Positions 8,845 through 17,942 of a stretch of DNA of 64,000 bases are shown piece by piece. Location of the stretch: NCBI GenBank assembly GCA_902776195.1, contig CACYPF010000009.1:1-64000 (forward strand), given 5' to 3'. The first letter of the stretch is position 1; each line of letters starts with the position of its first letter. Source of the DNA: an uncultured Prevotellaceae bacterium (GTDB lineage: Bacteria; Bacteroidota; Bacteroidia; Bacteroidales; Bacteroidaceae). The notes beneath the pieces were generated by a model, which saw only the letters and a list, made by a program, of their open reading frames with translations, had not been told where the DNA came from and made no database searches. The translations under genes were made by a program, and so were the position numbers.

Positions 8845-10334
8845 TTGCAGTCAATAATTTGTTGATAGATTTTCTGTGCTGACAGCAATTCGCTACAAGT
8901 GACGATAGTTCCCACTAACACACCCAACATCCCATGCGAATTAATATTCTGCCCCGTCTGAAATACGTTTGGTATTTTAGTTCTATGAGGTACACGACAT
9001 GCCACCCCTAAATTGATATCCTTTGCTATTCCATACATGGAGCCACCTTCTGAACCTGTATAATCGAAATAGGTAAGCGGCGTTGAACTATAAGTCCTTT
9101 TTACACATCCACTGACCTCTGGAAAATGTTTGTACAGTGATTCCAGAAGTTTTTGTGTCTTATAAGCTTTAAAATTCTCATAATCTACTCCTCTATGCCC
9201 GATTTGACTCCCTTTCCATTTTTCGACCTCCTTCATGCTCATATAAGAAAGTATAACCCCTGTCTTCGCATAAGCAGGAGTCCTTGATTCGCAAAAATGC
9301 ATGTATAGAAATCCTTTGGGCCATGATTCTTCATCATAATTCTCACAACCCCACGGAGAATCAGTGTTATAGCCATAATAGTTATAGTTCATGTATGGCA
9401 CGGTATTCTCCTTAAACTCCAAATAAACCGAAAAGCCGCCAATGGTTTGTGGTATAGAATTGATCCTATTACGGAACGCAGGGCGAATAAGTTTTGAATC
9501 CACGAGTTCCAACGTTCTCATAGGATGCGCATCTGAAATGACATAATCACCTGAATAGAAAACGTCCTTGTCTGTGTTTACACCTATTGCCCGTGCCTCA
9601 TCACATACTATTTGGGTTACTTTGACATTTCTTTTAACCGTCCCTCCATATTTCTCGATGGTAGCAACCATAGATTTGGCTACAGAATCACTACCCCCAA
9701 CAAACCTATAGGCACTTTGATTATAAAAGTCCATAATAAAAGCATGTGTAGAAAATGGAGTTTTGTCCCGTTCTGCAGCATAAAGTGGCAGATTTCCTAC
9801 CAACACTTTTGCCAAGAGAGGATCCGTAATCACTTCCTCAACCACATCGTTTATTGACCTTAACTGATATTCCATATTGACAGCGGCATCAGACTCTGCA
9901 TATTTTAACGAATGTAGCGATGAAGCTCCAGCTACTTTCTCTACAAGATTATAGTATGCAAGAAGATGATCACGCTGTTTGGGAAAGTATTCTGCCATTT
10001 GTTCGATAAACGGTTCACGTCCGTTGGCAAATTTATACTTTTGGCCTAACAAAGAAACTACATCATAGCCAGTTTCGTCCAATTTGCTTAGCTCCACATC
10101 TTTATCTATCTCTAAATAGGTCATCAAACGATCTAATGTCTGCCCTTTAGATGCGCTGCCAACAAAATGCATACCCGTTTCAAACTTTGCACCGTAACGT
10201 GTAAAACATTGCAAACAGCCACCTATCTGTGAGGCTTGTTCAAGAACAGTTACATCGTATCCGTTCTTTGCCAGTATCACTCCGCAGGACAATCCTCCGA
10301 GGCCACTTCCTATGATGATAACTTTTTTAGACAT
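8841..10334 (-). CDS. Phytoene desaturase-like FAD-dependent oxidoreductase 1
   Basis: A 497-residue paralogue of the next gene downstream. It has GSGLGG at residues 8-13, GGCLQCF near 40, GTGMHF-like FETGMHFVG near 53, and the C-terminal FAD-contact motif QTGQNINSHGMLGV near 465. It overlaps the acyltransferase gene upstream by 8 bp. The two copies may act on different substrates or as a heteromer, as in some carotenoid desaturase pairs; this is inference. Confidence 0.85.
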   Translation of the reverse strand: MSKKVIIIGSGLGGLSCGVILAKNGYDVTVLEQASQIGGCLQCFTRYGAKFETGMHFVGSASKGQTLDRLMTYLEIDKDVELSKLDETGYDVVSLLGQKYKFANGREPFIEQMAEYFPKQRDHLLAYYNLVEKVAGASSLHSLKYAESDAAVNMEYQLRSINDVVEEVITDPLLAKVLVGNLPLYAAERDKTPFSTHAFIMDFYNQSAYRFVGGSDSVAKSMVATIEKYGGTVKRNVKVTQIVCDEARAIGVNTDKDVFYSGDYVISDAHPMRTLELVDSKLIRPAFRNRINSIPQTIGGFSVYLEFKENTVPYMNYNYYGYNTDSPWGCENYDEESWPKGFLYMHFCESRTPAYAKTGVILSYMSMKEVEKWKGSQIGHRGVDYENFKAYKTQKLLESLYKHFPEVSGCVKRTYSSTPLTYFDYTGSEGGSMYGIAKDINLGVACRVPHRTKIPNVFQTGQNINSHGMLGVLVGTIVTCSELLSAQKIYQQIIDCK

Positions 10335-11298
10335 CTTTCTCTTTTTGATTGGCTATTGTTTCATACTTAGCAATATATGCCTTTCTCATCGAGGATGCCT
10401 GCGCTTTAACATCACCGACAGCCTCTAACTGTTCACGTTTGATGGGATCTCCTACTTCCAAGTAAATTGGTCCTTTGCGTAAGTGGTAGGTTTTTTTAGG
10501 AAGAATCCTGCCAGGGCCATACAGGTACATCGGGATAATCTCAAGCCCTAATTGCTCTGCCACATAGAAGGCTTGTAATTTAGGCATTAATTCATCGATT
10601 CCTTCTGCTACAGGATAGAATTCTGCATGACGTATCATCAGCCCGTAAAGTGGATTGTTCCAGACCCATTGGTTGGTCAAAAAAACAATATTGGGGGTAA
10701 GACTAAGTTGACATGCCAAATCCAAATGGGACTGGTGATTGCAAATGACTACAGAAGGTTTTGAAAAGTTTACTTTATTGGAGCACTTATAGTTAAAGGT
10801 CGTTCCTGGTATTCCATGATGTAACATCACGAACCTTGAAGCATGATAAATCAATTTATGAAGATTTCTGCGCTTACGTTCCGTCATTCTACCAACCTTG
10901 ACATAAAGCCATACGGAAGGTGTAATCACACAGAAACAGGCCAACAAGACAAACAGCAATGAGTAAACCGTTCTCAAGACGTTAGCTATCCCACGATAAA
11001 CACGTAAAGGTAGCCCATACACAACGGCCAGAAAACATAATACCATATTTAAAACGCTGATTCTGGCGAAGTCTTTTCCTGGGCGGAAATGACTGACACG
11101 CTGTTCCTGAGGCGGATAATAGACTCTTATGTCTATAGGGACTATTTCAACTCCATGCCATGAGGCAAACACTATGAGTTCGAGTTCTGCCTCATAGCGA
11201 GAAGTAAGCAATCTAAGCCCATGAACCTGTTTGTATGTAAAACCAAAAGTTAGAGAACTGATTGGCAAAACTACTGCCTTTCGAACGCTGAACTCCAA
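10327..11298 (-). CDS. Acyltransferase half of a broken GT2-acyltransferase fusion
   Basis: The frame first encodes the C-terminal part of a family 2 glycosyltransferase (GLRLLTSRYEAELEL, then IPIDIRVYYPPQEQRVSHF). A hydrophobic segment and a PlsC/LpxL-like acyltransferase with NHQSHLD near residue 195 follow. APE clusters usually encode GT2 and acyltransferase as one chain. Here the GT2 N-terminus lies in another frame (11213-11632). The start at 11298 lies inside that other frame and is doubtful; meaningful similarity begins at about 11226. The acyltransferase domain is whole and could still be made if translation restarts. Its role would be acylation of a lipid or sugar acceptor at the membrane. 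Confidence 0.6.
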   Translation of the reverse strand: MEFSVRKAVVLPISSLTFGFTYKQVHGLRLLTSRYEAELELIVFASWHGVEIVPIDIRVYYPPQEQRVSHFRPGKDFARISVLNMVLCFLAVVYGLPLRVYRGIANVLRTVYSLLFVLLACFCVITPSVWLYVKVGRMTERKRRNLHKLIYHASRFVMLHHGIPGTTFNYKCSNKVNFSKPSVVICNHQSHLDLACQLSLTPNIVFLTNQWVWNNPLYGLMIRHAEFYPVAEGIDELMPKLQAFYVAEQLGLEIIPMYLYGPGRILPKKTYHLRKGPIYLEVGDPIKREQLEAVGDVKAQASSMRKAYIAKYETIANQKEKDV

Positions 11299-11632
11299 TT
11301 AACTGACGAGAACCTATAATCAGAGCACCTGGATGTTTTTGATTTTCCTTAAGGAAAAGAGCAATGTCACTCGGATAGTGCTGACCGTCTCCATCCAGTG
11401 TGATAGCATAAGAGAACCCCATTTCTAAAGCGCATTCAAAGCCTTTTCTTAATGCATATCCCTTTCCTTGATTTTTAGTATATTCAACAGTCGTTATACC
11501 CTCTATAGAATGAAGTATCTTTGACGTATCGTCAGTGGATCCGTCATTCACTACAATAACATCACTTATCTCTTTGAGCGTTTCACGGACAACCACAGCT
11601 ATAGTACCACCATTATTGTAGGTGGGTATCAC
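11213..11632 (-). pseudogene. Glycosyltransferase family 2 N-terminal fragment (frameshifted)
   Basis: A 139-residue fragment with the GT2 fold: IPTYNNGGTI, VNDGSTDDT, then DGDGQH (the DXD motif) and GSRQ. It ends just after NFWFYIQTG, where family members continue with a DTQSGFR-like segment and GLRLLTSRYEAE. That continuation is found in another frame from about 11226, and roughly 15-18 residues are missing between the two. A deletion with frameshift is therefore likely. The start read here is GTG (11632), overlapping the dehydratase gene by 20 bp; the three in-frame codons before it (ICV) belong to the conserved strand, so the native start may also have been lost. Catalysis is doubtful. 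Confidence 0.7.
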
Positions 11633-11972
11633 GACACAAATGCCTCTGTCGTATAAATGATAATTTTCCCATTAAGGTTTCTCCTGAAAGAAACTGAACC
11701 TGTGCTTTACAGGTTTGAGCCATTTGGTCTGAGCTTATTTTTGTATATTTACAAACGATGCTAGGTGTATCTATAGGTGATATAACATTTAAGAATTTCA
11801 CATTTAGAACTTTTTGTATTCTAAATTGCTGTTGGTAGTGTTCCTCCATCAATTCTTTAGCTATTTGGATAATACACACGCCTGGAGTAATGGGGTTCCC
11901 TGGAAAGTGAGCTTGATATATAAAATGAGTGGCATCCAAATGAATGTCATAACTGAAGGATAATTCTGACAT
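11613..11972 (-). CDS. Hot-dog 3-hydroxyacyl-ACP dehydratase (FabZ-like)
   Basis: A 119-residue single hot-dog domain. AHFPGNPITPGV at residues 21-32 is the FabZ signature with the catalytic His22. It is expected to dehydrate 3-hydroxyacyl-ACP to the trans-2-enoyl form during polyene extension. The start is preceded by GGAAGG at a good ribosome-binding distance, unusually clear for this phylum. The 5' end overlaps the upstream exported protein by 112 bp in another frame, which is abnormal for this tightly packed operon and suggests a shift at the end of the upstream gene. The last residues (RHLCRDTHLQ) overlap the GT2 fragment. Confidence 0.82.
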   Translation of the reverse strand: MSELSFSYDIHLDATHFIYQAHFPGNPITPGVCIIQIAKELMEEHYQQQFRIQKVLNVKFLNVISPIDTPSIVCKYTKISSDQMAQTCKAQVQFLSGETLMGKLSFIRQRHLCRDTHLQ

Positions 11973-12397
11973 GTCCTTCCAACAATTTCATAAGGTATAG
12001 GAATAAATTGATAGGTTATTTTTCGGCGCTCATTAAAATATTCTGACTCTCCTTTTTGCAGTGAGGACATCAACAGAACTAAGTCTTTACGGAGTACACG
12101 TTTGATATACCACTTATCCATCATCTTAATGACATGATGCAGTTTCACTTTCTGTTCGTCTGGACTGAAAGAGAAATCAAGCATAGTAATACCAAATTCA
12201 TTGAACATGCATCCCTTAATCACACCACAGTCGTTGAGAAGAACACAAACGCCACTGATATAGGCATTAGGCATCTGTATCATGGCATTATACTTCACCT
12301 TTTCCCCATCGGAAATAGGGAAAGTGTGCTGCGCACGAAGTGTGGTGGCACGAAACACGCTAATGAAAATCAAAAATGTTGTTAGCAATCGTCTCAT
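11861..12397 (-). CDS. Exported protein of unknown function (place of the DUF3261 protein in APE clusters)
   Basis: The chosen start at 12397 gives a signal peptide (MRRLLTTFLIFISVFRATTLRAQ). About 120 residues follow, with GVCVLLND, GCMFNEFG and LDFSFSPDE, suggesting a beta-rich periplasmic or outer-membrane protein. APE clusters commonly place a DUF3261 protein next to LolA and the GT2-acyltransferase, and this gene has that position; homology was not established. Its last 37 codons lie over the start of the dehydratase gene and read like out-of-frame sequence, so the natural end is probably near residue 140. It overlaps the LolA-like gene by 38 bp. Confidence 0.6.
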   Translation of the reverse strand: MRRLLTTFLIFISVFRATTLRAQHTFPISDGEKVKYNAMIQMPNAYISGVCVLLNDCGVIKGCMFNEFGITMLDFSFSPDEQKVKLHHVIKMMDKWYIKRVLRKDLVLLMSSLQKGESEYFNERRKITYQFIPIPYEIVGRTCQNYPSVMTFIWMPLILYIKLTFQGTPLLQACVLSK

Positions 12398-12980
12398 TCT
12401 TCTTGATATTCTTGAGTTCGATAATTGTTCGATCACCATTCTTCTCCACCATTTCCACAGAGGTCACAACACCCTGTTTTTTATTAAAATGCAGAAAGAT
12501 TGTTTGGAAAAGTTGCTTCATCTCTTTGCGCAAAGGCACTAAAGTGGCTATCCATTCTCCACCTCTATCAGATATGCTGTTTTTGAAACTTTTGGAGTCG
12601 TTCAGGCAATCGCCTACTACGCTGTTCATCATCATACGTGCTATCTCGCGGAAAACCTTATTCTGTCTTACATCTATGACGTCACTACGCTTTTTATTCT
12701 TCAGCAACACCTTATCATTGTTTAAAATAAAGGTGTAAGTATAGGGGGTAACATATTCCCATCGCAAGCGATTACTTTGACTGTAATACATCTTCCCTCG
12801 TGACACCATTTTATCGTTTAACATCTTAAGATGTTTAGTCTGTACAAAATCACATTGCAACGTCTTCATTGAAGCGGCAAGCTGACCAATTTCTTTTTTT
12901 ATTTGCTGCTCACTCTGCTGAGCCGACAAAGTCAGCGTAGCCGTAATCAGCAAGCACCACATAACGACATATTTCTTCAT
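12360..12980 (-). CDS. LolA-like outer-membrane lipoprotein carrier
   Basis: A 206-residue protein with a signal peptide (MKKYVVMWCLLITATLTLSA) and the LolA pattern: helix, then LQCDFVQTKHLKML near residue 42, GKMYYSQSNRLRWEY near 63 and YTFILNNDKVL near 83. LolA proteins shuttle lipid-anchored molecules across the periplasm. A dedicated paralogue beside an MMPL pump is a hallmark of APE/flexirubin clusters and is thought to carry the lipidated pigment to the outer membrane. Confidence 0.88.
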   Translation of the reverse strand: MKKYVVMWCLLITATLTLSAQQSEQQIKKEIGQLAASMKTLQCDFVQTKHLKMLNDKMVSRGKMYYSQSNRLRWEYVTPYTYTFILNNDKVLLKNKKRSDVIDVRQNKVFREIARMMMNSVVGDCLNDSKSFKNSISDRGGEWIATLVPLRKEMKQLFQTIFLHFNKKQGVVTSVEMVEKNGDRTIIELKNIKKNETIANNIFDFH

Positions 12981-12982
12981 AC

Positions 12983-13336
12983 CTATTTAGCGATTAACAT
13001 ACAACCTAACACTATAAAACACACTCCAAACCATTTCACCACTGAAACCTCTTCATGAAAAATAAGAATGGCCGCTAACATACCCAAAACATAGCTCAAA
13101 CTAATCATCGGATATGCACTGCTGAAAGGGAACACTTTCACAATATACATCCACAGCAGTGATGCCAATGCAAATAGCAATCCACTGGCAGCAAATTGCC
13201 AATTGGTCATCAGGCTCCACCAGAAAGCTCTGGTCCACGAAAATGAAGGCATCCTCATCAATGCCAGTTTCAGAAACACCTGCCCTGCTGTGAGCAGTAT
13301 ACTCTGAACAATTGCGTATGGTATTATTTTCCACAT
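12983..13336 (-). CDS. Small EamA/SMR-type membrane transporter
   Basis: A 117-residue, four-helix membrane protein (TM about 5-22, 44-66, 72-92, 98-116) with the EamA/SMR look: IVQSILLTAGQVFLKLA at the start and PMISLSYVLGMLAAILIFHEEVSVVKWFGV near the end. It resembles ArnE/ArnF-type half-flippases, which act as dimers. It may flip a lipid-linked precursor across the inner membrane; the substrate is unknown. It overlaps the ketosynthase gene upstream by 13 bp. Confidence 0.8.
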   Translation of the reverse strand: MWKIIPYAIVQSILLTAGQVFLKLALMRMPSFSWTRAFWWSLMTNWQFAASGLLFALASLLWMYIVKVFPFSSAYPMISLSYVLGMLAAILIFHEEVSVVKWFGVCFIVLGCMLIAK

Positions 13337-15105
13337 GTCAAAACGAAAGCTATAGAATGAAACGCAGGGTGCACCTTGACACCAAGCCTCTCCTGCATTC
13401 TCTGATATGTTGGGGTAGCCTCATCGTGACAACCCACCAACACAGATTTACAACGCCCACTTTTCAACAACTGTCTGGCATCACGCAATGCCCAGGACAA
13501 AGAATCTTCGTCTTGTGTATAAGTCGTGTTATAACCATGACAACCAAGATGGATGGCAATATTGCTACTAATTGTATTGTGGGTGCTTTGCATAAAGAGT
13601 GTAGGACTCATGGAAACTTCGCCCTCTTCTATCATCTTAACCAGAAGTTGTTCAGAGTTTGCCAAACATCCCATAGCCGTCCCAGTAACGATTGCTTCTG
13701 GAGTTTCAATTCCTGCTTCTTCCAAGGCTTTTAAAGAGGCTAAAAGAGAACTCCTCATCAGTTTACTCATGCGACGAGCCTCTATAGGCTTTACGTAACG
13801 TGAGAGTTCTTTCAAGTCGTCATCAGATGTCATTTCCACCTTTGACAATATCTTAACATCATTTTCGCATGATGAGTCTGAATTCAACGATGTTGTTGGC
13901 TTAAGTGAGAACACAAGAGACGTATCGTTACCTCCAAAACCAAACGAATTGCAAACGACATGCTGAAGTGGATAGTGATCTTCGCCCTGTGTTGGAATAA
14001 TTCCATCGTCCATAGCCTGACTCCAACCGAGATTAGCAGGTATGAATTGATGTTCCAATGCCAAAAGACATATCACAGACTCTATACCGCCTGAAGCACT
14101 AGTTGTATGACCTGTAAACGACTTAGTGGAACTGACGAAAGGCAACTGTTGTCCAAAAACGCGCTTGAGGGCTACGCTCTCCGAGAAATCGTTATTAGGG
14201 GTTCCTGTACCATGAGCATTTACATACTGAATGTCGCAAGGAGCGAGTTGAGCCATTCGCAGGGCTTCTGTCATGGAAAGATAGGCTCCCTCGCCATCGT
14301 CAGATGAGGCCGTCTGATGGAACGCATCGCAGGCATTTCCATATCCGCTCAAATAGGCATACGATTTCACCCCACGACGCAGAGCCAAGTCAGCTGTTTC
14401 CATAACTACATATGCAGCGCCTTCGCCCAAATTGAGACCTGCTCTGGTGGCATCGAAAGGACGACATGGCTCATGGTCAAGAATCATCAGCGAATTAAAA
14501 CCGTTAAGATGAAAAACCGACAGAGCTTCAGATCCCCCAGCCACAACTATATCGGCCGTTCCTTCTTGAAGCATACGAGCCCCAACCAACAGCGCATTGG
14601 CAGCTGAAGAACATGCTGTGGAAAGGGTAGTGTACTCCGAAAATATGCCGAAATAATCAGCCATTTTTCGTGTACAGCTACCTGCACTATGATAATTTAA
14701 GCACCGCAGAGCTTCATCAGATTGTTCGAGTTGCGAGAACAACTGTTCGGTCACATCCATACCAGCTACTGTGGTTCCGGAAATGAGCACTAATCGTAAA
14801 GATTGTTGCTGCACACTTTCTCTGCTGATGTTGGCATCGTCCAAAGCCTGGCGAACTGCCAGCATCCCCATAAGAGTAGTTCGATTAAGTAAAGACTCGT
14901 CTTGCAGGCCTAATTGTTGACGCATATCGTCGTTTGACAAGGGAACTTCCCCAACGGGGATTTCACGATGAATAGAATGCAGGTATTTCATGGTGCCAAT
15001 TCCCGAACGTCTTTTTCTCAAAGAATCGAGAACTTCAGCAGTATTGCATCCTATAGCTGAAATGATGCCTTCTCCTGTTATGACGATAGGTTGTTTCATC
15101 TTCAC
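13324..15105 (-). CDS. Beta-ketoacyl-ACP synthase with C-terminal chain-length-factor-like domain
   Basis: A 593-residue protein. Residues 1 to about 400 are a complete ketosynthase: Cys166 in STACSSAAN, His in NAHGTGTPNND near 300, KSFTGHTTSASGG near 335 and NSFGFGGND near 390. Residues about 415-593 resemble the PF13723-type partner domain (SPTLFMQSTHNTISSNIAIHLG), which in APE systems pairs with the ketosynthase to set chain length. It elongates ACP-bound chains by decarboxylative condensation with malonyl-ACP. It lies 3 bp after an ACP gene. Confidence 0.9.
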   Translation of the reverse strand: MKMKQPIVITGEGIISAIGCNTAEVLDSLRKRRSGIGTMKYLHSIHREIPVGEVPLSNDDMRQQLGLQDESLLNRTTLMGMLAVRQALDDANISRESVQQQSLRLVLISGTTVAGMDVTEQLFSQLEQSDEALRCLNYHSAGSCTRKMADYFGIFSEYTTLSTACSSAANALLVGARMLQEGTADIVVAGGSEALSVFHLNGFNSLMILDHEPCRPFDATRAGLNLGEGAAYVVMETADLALRRGVKSYAYLSGYGNACDAFHQTASSDDGEGAYLSMTEALRMAQLAPCDIQYVNAHGTGTPNNDFSESVALKRVFGQQLPFVSSTKSFTGHTTSASGGIESVICLLALEHQFIPANLGWSQAMDDGIIPTQGEDHYPLQHVVCNSFGFGGNDTSLVFSLKPTTSLNSDSSCENDVKILSKVEMTSDDDLKELSRYVKPIEARRMSKLMRSSLLASLKALEEAGIETPEAIVTGTAMGCLANSEQLLVKMIEEGEVSMSPTLFMQSTHNTISSNIAIHLGCHGYNTTYTQDEDSLSWALRDARQLLKSGRCKSVLVGCHDEATPTYQRMQERLGVKVHPAFHSIAFVLTCGK

Positions 15106-15108
15106 GTT

Positions 15109-15372
15109 TTACTTGGTTCGATGTTCCTTTACATATTCAGCAATTGTACGAATATTCTTGAAGATAGCTTTTCCTTCTGAAGGATTGGCCAATTTGATGC
15201 CATAGCTTTTCTCCAATAACACAATAAGTTCAAGTGCATCAATAGAGTCTAAACCGAGACCAGCTCCAAACAGGGGACTGTCGGTGTCAATGTCTTCAGG
15301 TGTCATCTCTTCCAGGTTTAACACCTCTATAATTTTTGTTTTCAGTTCTAAAATTAATTTTTCCATTATCAA
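15109..15372 (-). CDS. Acyl carrier protein (ACP 2 of cluster)
   Basis: An 87-residue ACP with phosphopantetheine site LDSIDALEL, Ser43, followed by the usual acidic helix. It overlaps the upstream ketosynthase by 4 bp and precedes the other ketosynthase by 3 bp, so it is sandwiched between two condensing enzymes and is a good candidate for the elongation ACP. Confidence 0.9.
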   Translation of the reverse strand: MIMEKLILELKTKIIEVLNLEEMTPEDIDTDSPLFGAGLGLDSIDALELIVLLEKSYGIKLANPSEGKAIFKNIRTIAEYVKEHRTK

Positions 15373-17048
15373 ATTCTGCTTAATAGTTTAAAATCTGCTT
15401 CAAATGTTTGTTCGTCTTGATAGTCAATCCATCCTGCAATGATACTATGTATAGTATGGTCTAAGAAAGTGGATTGGAGTATATCGTCCATCATAGCCTC
15501 ATTTTTACTGTCCATCATGTAAAAAGAGGTCTCTGCATGATAACCATGGCGAAGAGCCACCTCACCACACACGATATTGGGCAGTGTATAAACAAACAGC
15601 GATGGACTGGGGAAATAAGAATCACGATGACGGATGGTTTGGGAGTATTCTTTATCGACCCACCCAGAGGATGTATGATTGAAGAGTACAATAGCTCGGT
15701 CGTCACATGCTCTTTTTCTTGGTTGTTCTAAATTCAGCAACAATTCGCTAGTCACAAATCCCAACTGACTCAATCGATCCATCTTGTAAAATTTTGGATA
15801 TGAGCCAATATACCGCTTATAGATGTCTGAAATCGGAGGGGTGATGTTTGATATAGAGCCATCGATACGGACTTCTTGCGGCGTCACCTGAACACGATGC
15901 AGCACCTCATAGTTTACAAGTTCAATTTGGCGAGCCACAGGATTACCATACTTGCAGTAAATAGCTGCATTATTTCCCCCGAAACCAGATATTATCTTGA
16001 CGAATGAGTGTCCACTGACAGGAACGGACTGTGAGGAAATGCTAACTCGCCCAGAAACACCGATATCATTAAAACCTTTGGTGGCGAGTAATTCTCCATG
16101 CTCAATGGATTGCATCGTAATGATGGTTTCAAGTATTCCCGATGCACCCAACGTGTGACCTAAATAGCCCTTTAGCGTATTGATGGGTATATGAGACAGC
16201 CCTGCTGACTCTATGGCCTTTGATTCCATCTGGTCGTTATACATGGTTGCTGTACCATGAACATTGACTGTTGCAATTGACTCCACCTCTATATCCTTTA
16301 TAACCTCTTGTATAGCACTACAGCACCCCTCACCCTTGGGCGATGGACTGCTGATGTGGTAGGCATCATTGCGTAGAGCACCGTTAACAATTTGCCATTG
16401 TATGCCCTGCGTATCTTTATTGCTTAATATCATAGTTGCAGCAGCTTCACCCAAATTGAGTCCGATACGCTCAATATCGAAAGGACGACAGGGTTCCGGC
16501 GAAAGAGCTTTTAGAGACTGGAAACCTGACACCACAAAATGGCTGATAATATCGCATCCTGTGACAATAGCCACATCACAACATTGTAAATCCAATAGCC
16601 GTTGAGCTGTTATAATTGCTGCCACACCAGAGATACAGGCATCGCTAACCACTAAAGGTTGCATGGTGACACCAATGAGCCTGGCAATTCTAAGAGCAGA
16701 CTCAGCAGGCAACAAATTCTCATAGTTTGACGATGCCAGATGGTCTATATTGCCCTTTGTCGTACTCAAAATTAGCTGGGTACGATCAGTTATCACACCA
16801 CTTGGGCATTCAGAAAGCGCTTGCTTAATACTTTGATAGACAAGAGACTCGAACCATGTCAGCCCTGATACCATGAGTTGTTTACGCTGCTCGTCGCTGA
16901 ATCTTGATGCCACAAAGTTATCCTCTTCCCTACCAGAGAAACTGACATAATGCTTTAGCGAAGAACGACCATCCTTTATGGCTTGGTAGTTCTCTGCCGT
17001 AGTTGCACCAAGTGGCGACAATACATTATCAGCTATTTTATATACCAT
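15369..17048 (-). CDS. Second ketosynthase with chain-length-factor-like C-terminus
   Basis: A 559-residue protein. The N-terminal ketosynthase has Cys138 in SDACISGVAA, His in NVHGTATMYND near 270, KGYLGHTLGASG near 300 and SGFGGNNAA near 350, so the catalytic triad is present. The final 180 residues carry PSPSLFVYTLPNIVCGEVALRHG, the PF13723-type motif of the partner domain. The N-terminus (MVYKIADNVLSPLG) is compact. It probably forms a heterodimer or acts at a different elongation or starter step from the 13324-15105 enzyme. Confidence 0.87.
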   Translation of the reverse strand: MVYKIADNVLSPLGATTAENYQAIKDGRSSLKHYVSFSGREEDNFVASRFSDEQRKQLMVSGLTWFESLVYQSIKQALSECPSGVITDRTQLILSTTKGNIDHLASSNYENLLPAESALRIARLIGVTMQPLVVSDACISGVAAIITAQRLLDLQCCDVAIVTGCDIISHFVVSGFQSLKALSPEPCRPFDIERIGLNLGEAAATMILSNKDTQGIQWQIVNGALRNDAYHISSPSPKGEGCCSAIQEVIKDIEVESIATVNVHGTATMYNDQMESKAIESAGLSHIPINTLKGYLGHTLGASGILETIITMQSIEHGELLATKGFNDIGVSGRVSISSQSVPVSGHSFVKIISGFGGNNAAIYCKYGNPVARQIELVNYEVLHRVQVTPQEVRIDGSISNITPPISDIYKRYIGSYPKFYKMDRLSQLGFVTSELLLNLEQPRKRACDDRAIVLFNHTSSGWVDKEYSQTIRHRDSYFPSPSLFVYTLPNIVCGEVALRHGYHAETSFYMMDSKNEAMMDDILQSTFLDHTIHSIIAGWIDYQDEQTFEADFKLLSRI

Positions 17049-17060
17049 ATTTCTTTCGTC

Positions 17061-17480
17061 TTACAAAACTCCCCAACGCTTTCGCCATTCGTCATAAAAG
17101 GTAGGGCTATACAAAACCAATTGGTAGTTAGTATCCATAAAAACCTGAACACTGTGACCTGTTGCTATGAGAGAGTCGTCTTCTGGATCATATATTCTGT
17201 AGTCAAAAATAATCTTAGCTGCCTCAGTGGGCCGATATGTGATTTCAATGCAAGGATGAGTGCCGTAACGAATTGGCTTCTTGTACTGGAAACTAAGTTC
17301 CACTAGCGGGGCAAAATATCCATGATCAAAGAAGCCCATGTAAGTAAGGTCATATTTCTCGCCAAACAGCTCGCGGGCATCTTCAAAATAAAGCGGATAT
17401 GAGCCATGCCATACCACGTTCATGGAGTCAACCTCACTAAATCTGATGTCTAATATCTTTGATGCCTTTAATTCCATCAT
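17061..17480 (-). CDS. Acyl-CoA/ACP thioesterase (4HBT hot-dog, YbgC-like)
   Basis: A 139-residue hot-dog thioesterase. The active-site region RFSEVDSMNVVWHGSYPLYFEDARE (split by helix alpha1) matches the YbgC/4-hydroxybenzoyl-CoA thioesterase pattern with Asp and Tyr/His. APE clusters contain such a thioesterase, which may release stalled chains or the finished polyene acid. Its start codon lies 3 bp from the stop of the dehydratase gene. Confidence 0.85.
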   Translation of the reverse strand: MMELKASKILDIRFSEVDSMNVVWHGSYPLYFEDARELFGEKYDLTYMGFFDHGYFAPLVELSFQYKKPIRYGTHPCIEITYRPTEAAKIIFDYRIYDPEDDSLIATGHSVQVFMDTNYQLVLYSPTFYDEWRKRWGVL

Positions 17481-17483
17481 CTT

Positions 17484-17942
17484 TTATTCACCTTTGATAG
17501 CTATTTTTATTTCTGTTTCAGCAAGTATTTGTGTACCCCGTTTCACCTGGGCTGAGGCCAATGTCATGCCGAAAACCTCTTCTTTGACATTAACTATGGT
17601 GGTAATAGTTTGTCCCACCTTTGGTAGGTCAAAAACTTCAAAATTGCGGATTGCGCCAATGAATCCTATTTGTACGTCCTTCTTTAGAACATATTTATTG
17701 ATAAAGCCAATGCGGGCAGCACATGTCTGCGCAATATTTTCTATCATGCCAGAAGCTGAAAAACATCCATCTTCAACAAAAATGTTGTCAACGCAGATAA
17801 CAGTCTCTGTGATGGTCTGCACTTCGTCCAACTGCACCAAGCGTCCTATCATTACGAAAGGTTCTTGTTGAGGCAGCACTTCATGGATATCAATACTGCG
17901 AAGAAACTCTTCAACTGGCCATTTAAATGATAGTGTGTCCAT
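17484..17942 (-). CDS. Hot-dog dehydratase (ApeP-like)
   Basis: The protein starts with MDTLSFKWPVEEF and contains LPQQEPFVMIGRL near residue 26 and SGMIENIAQTCAARIGF near 65, the form seen in FabA/FabZ-related dehydratases of aryl polyene clusters (LPH-x-P-F in most; here LPQQEPF, with Gln where His is common). The start at 17942 overlaps the upstream stop as TGATG; an in-frame ATG at 17957 is a weaker alternative. It probably provides polyene double bonds together with the 11613-11972 enzyme. Confidence 0.8.
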   Translation of the reverse strand: MDTLSFKWPVEEFLRSIDIHEVLPQQEPFVMIGRLVQLDEVQTITETVICVDNIFVEDGCFSASGMIENIAQTCAARIGFINKYVLKKDVQIGFIGAIRNFEVFDLPKVGQTITTIVNVKEEVFGMTLASAQVKRGTQILAETEIKIAIKGE

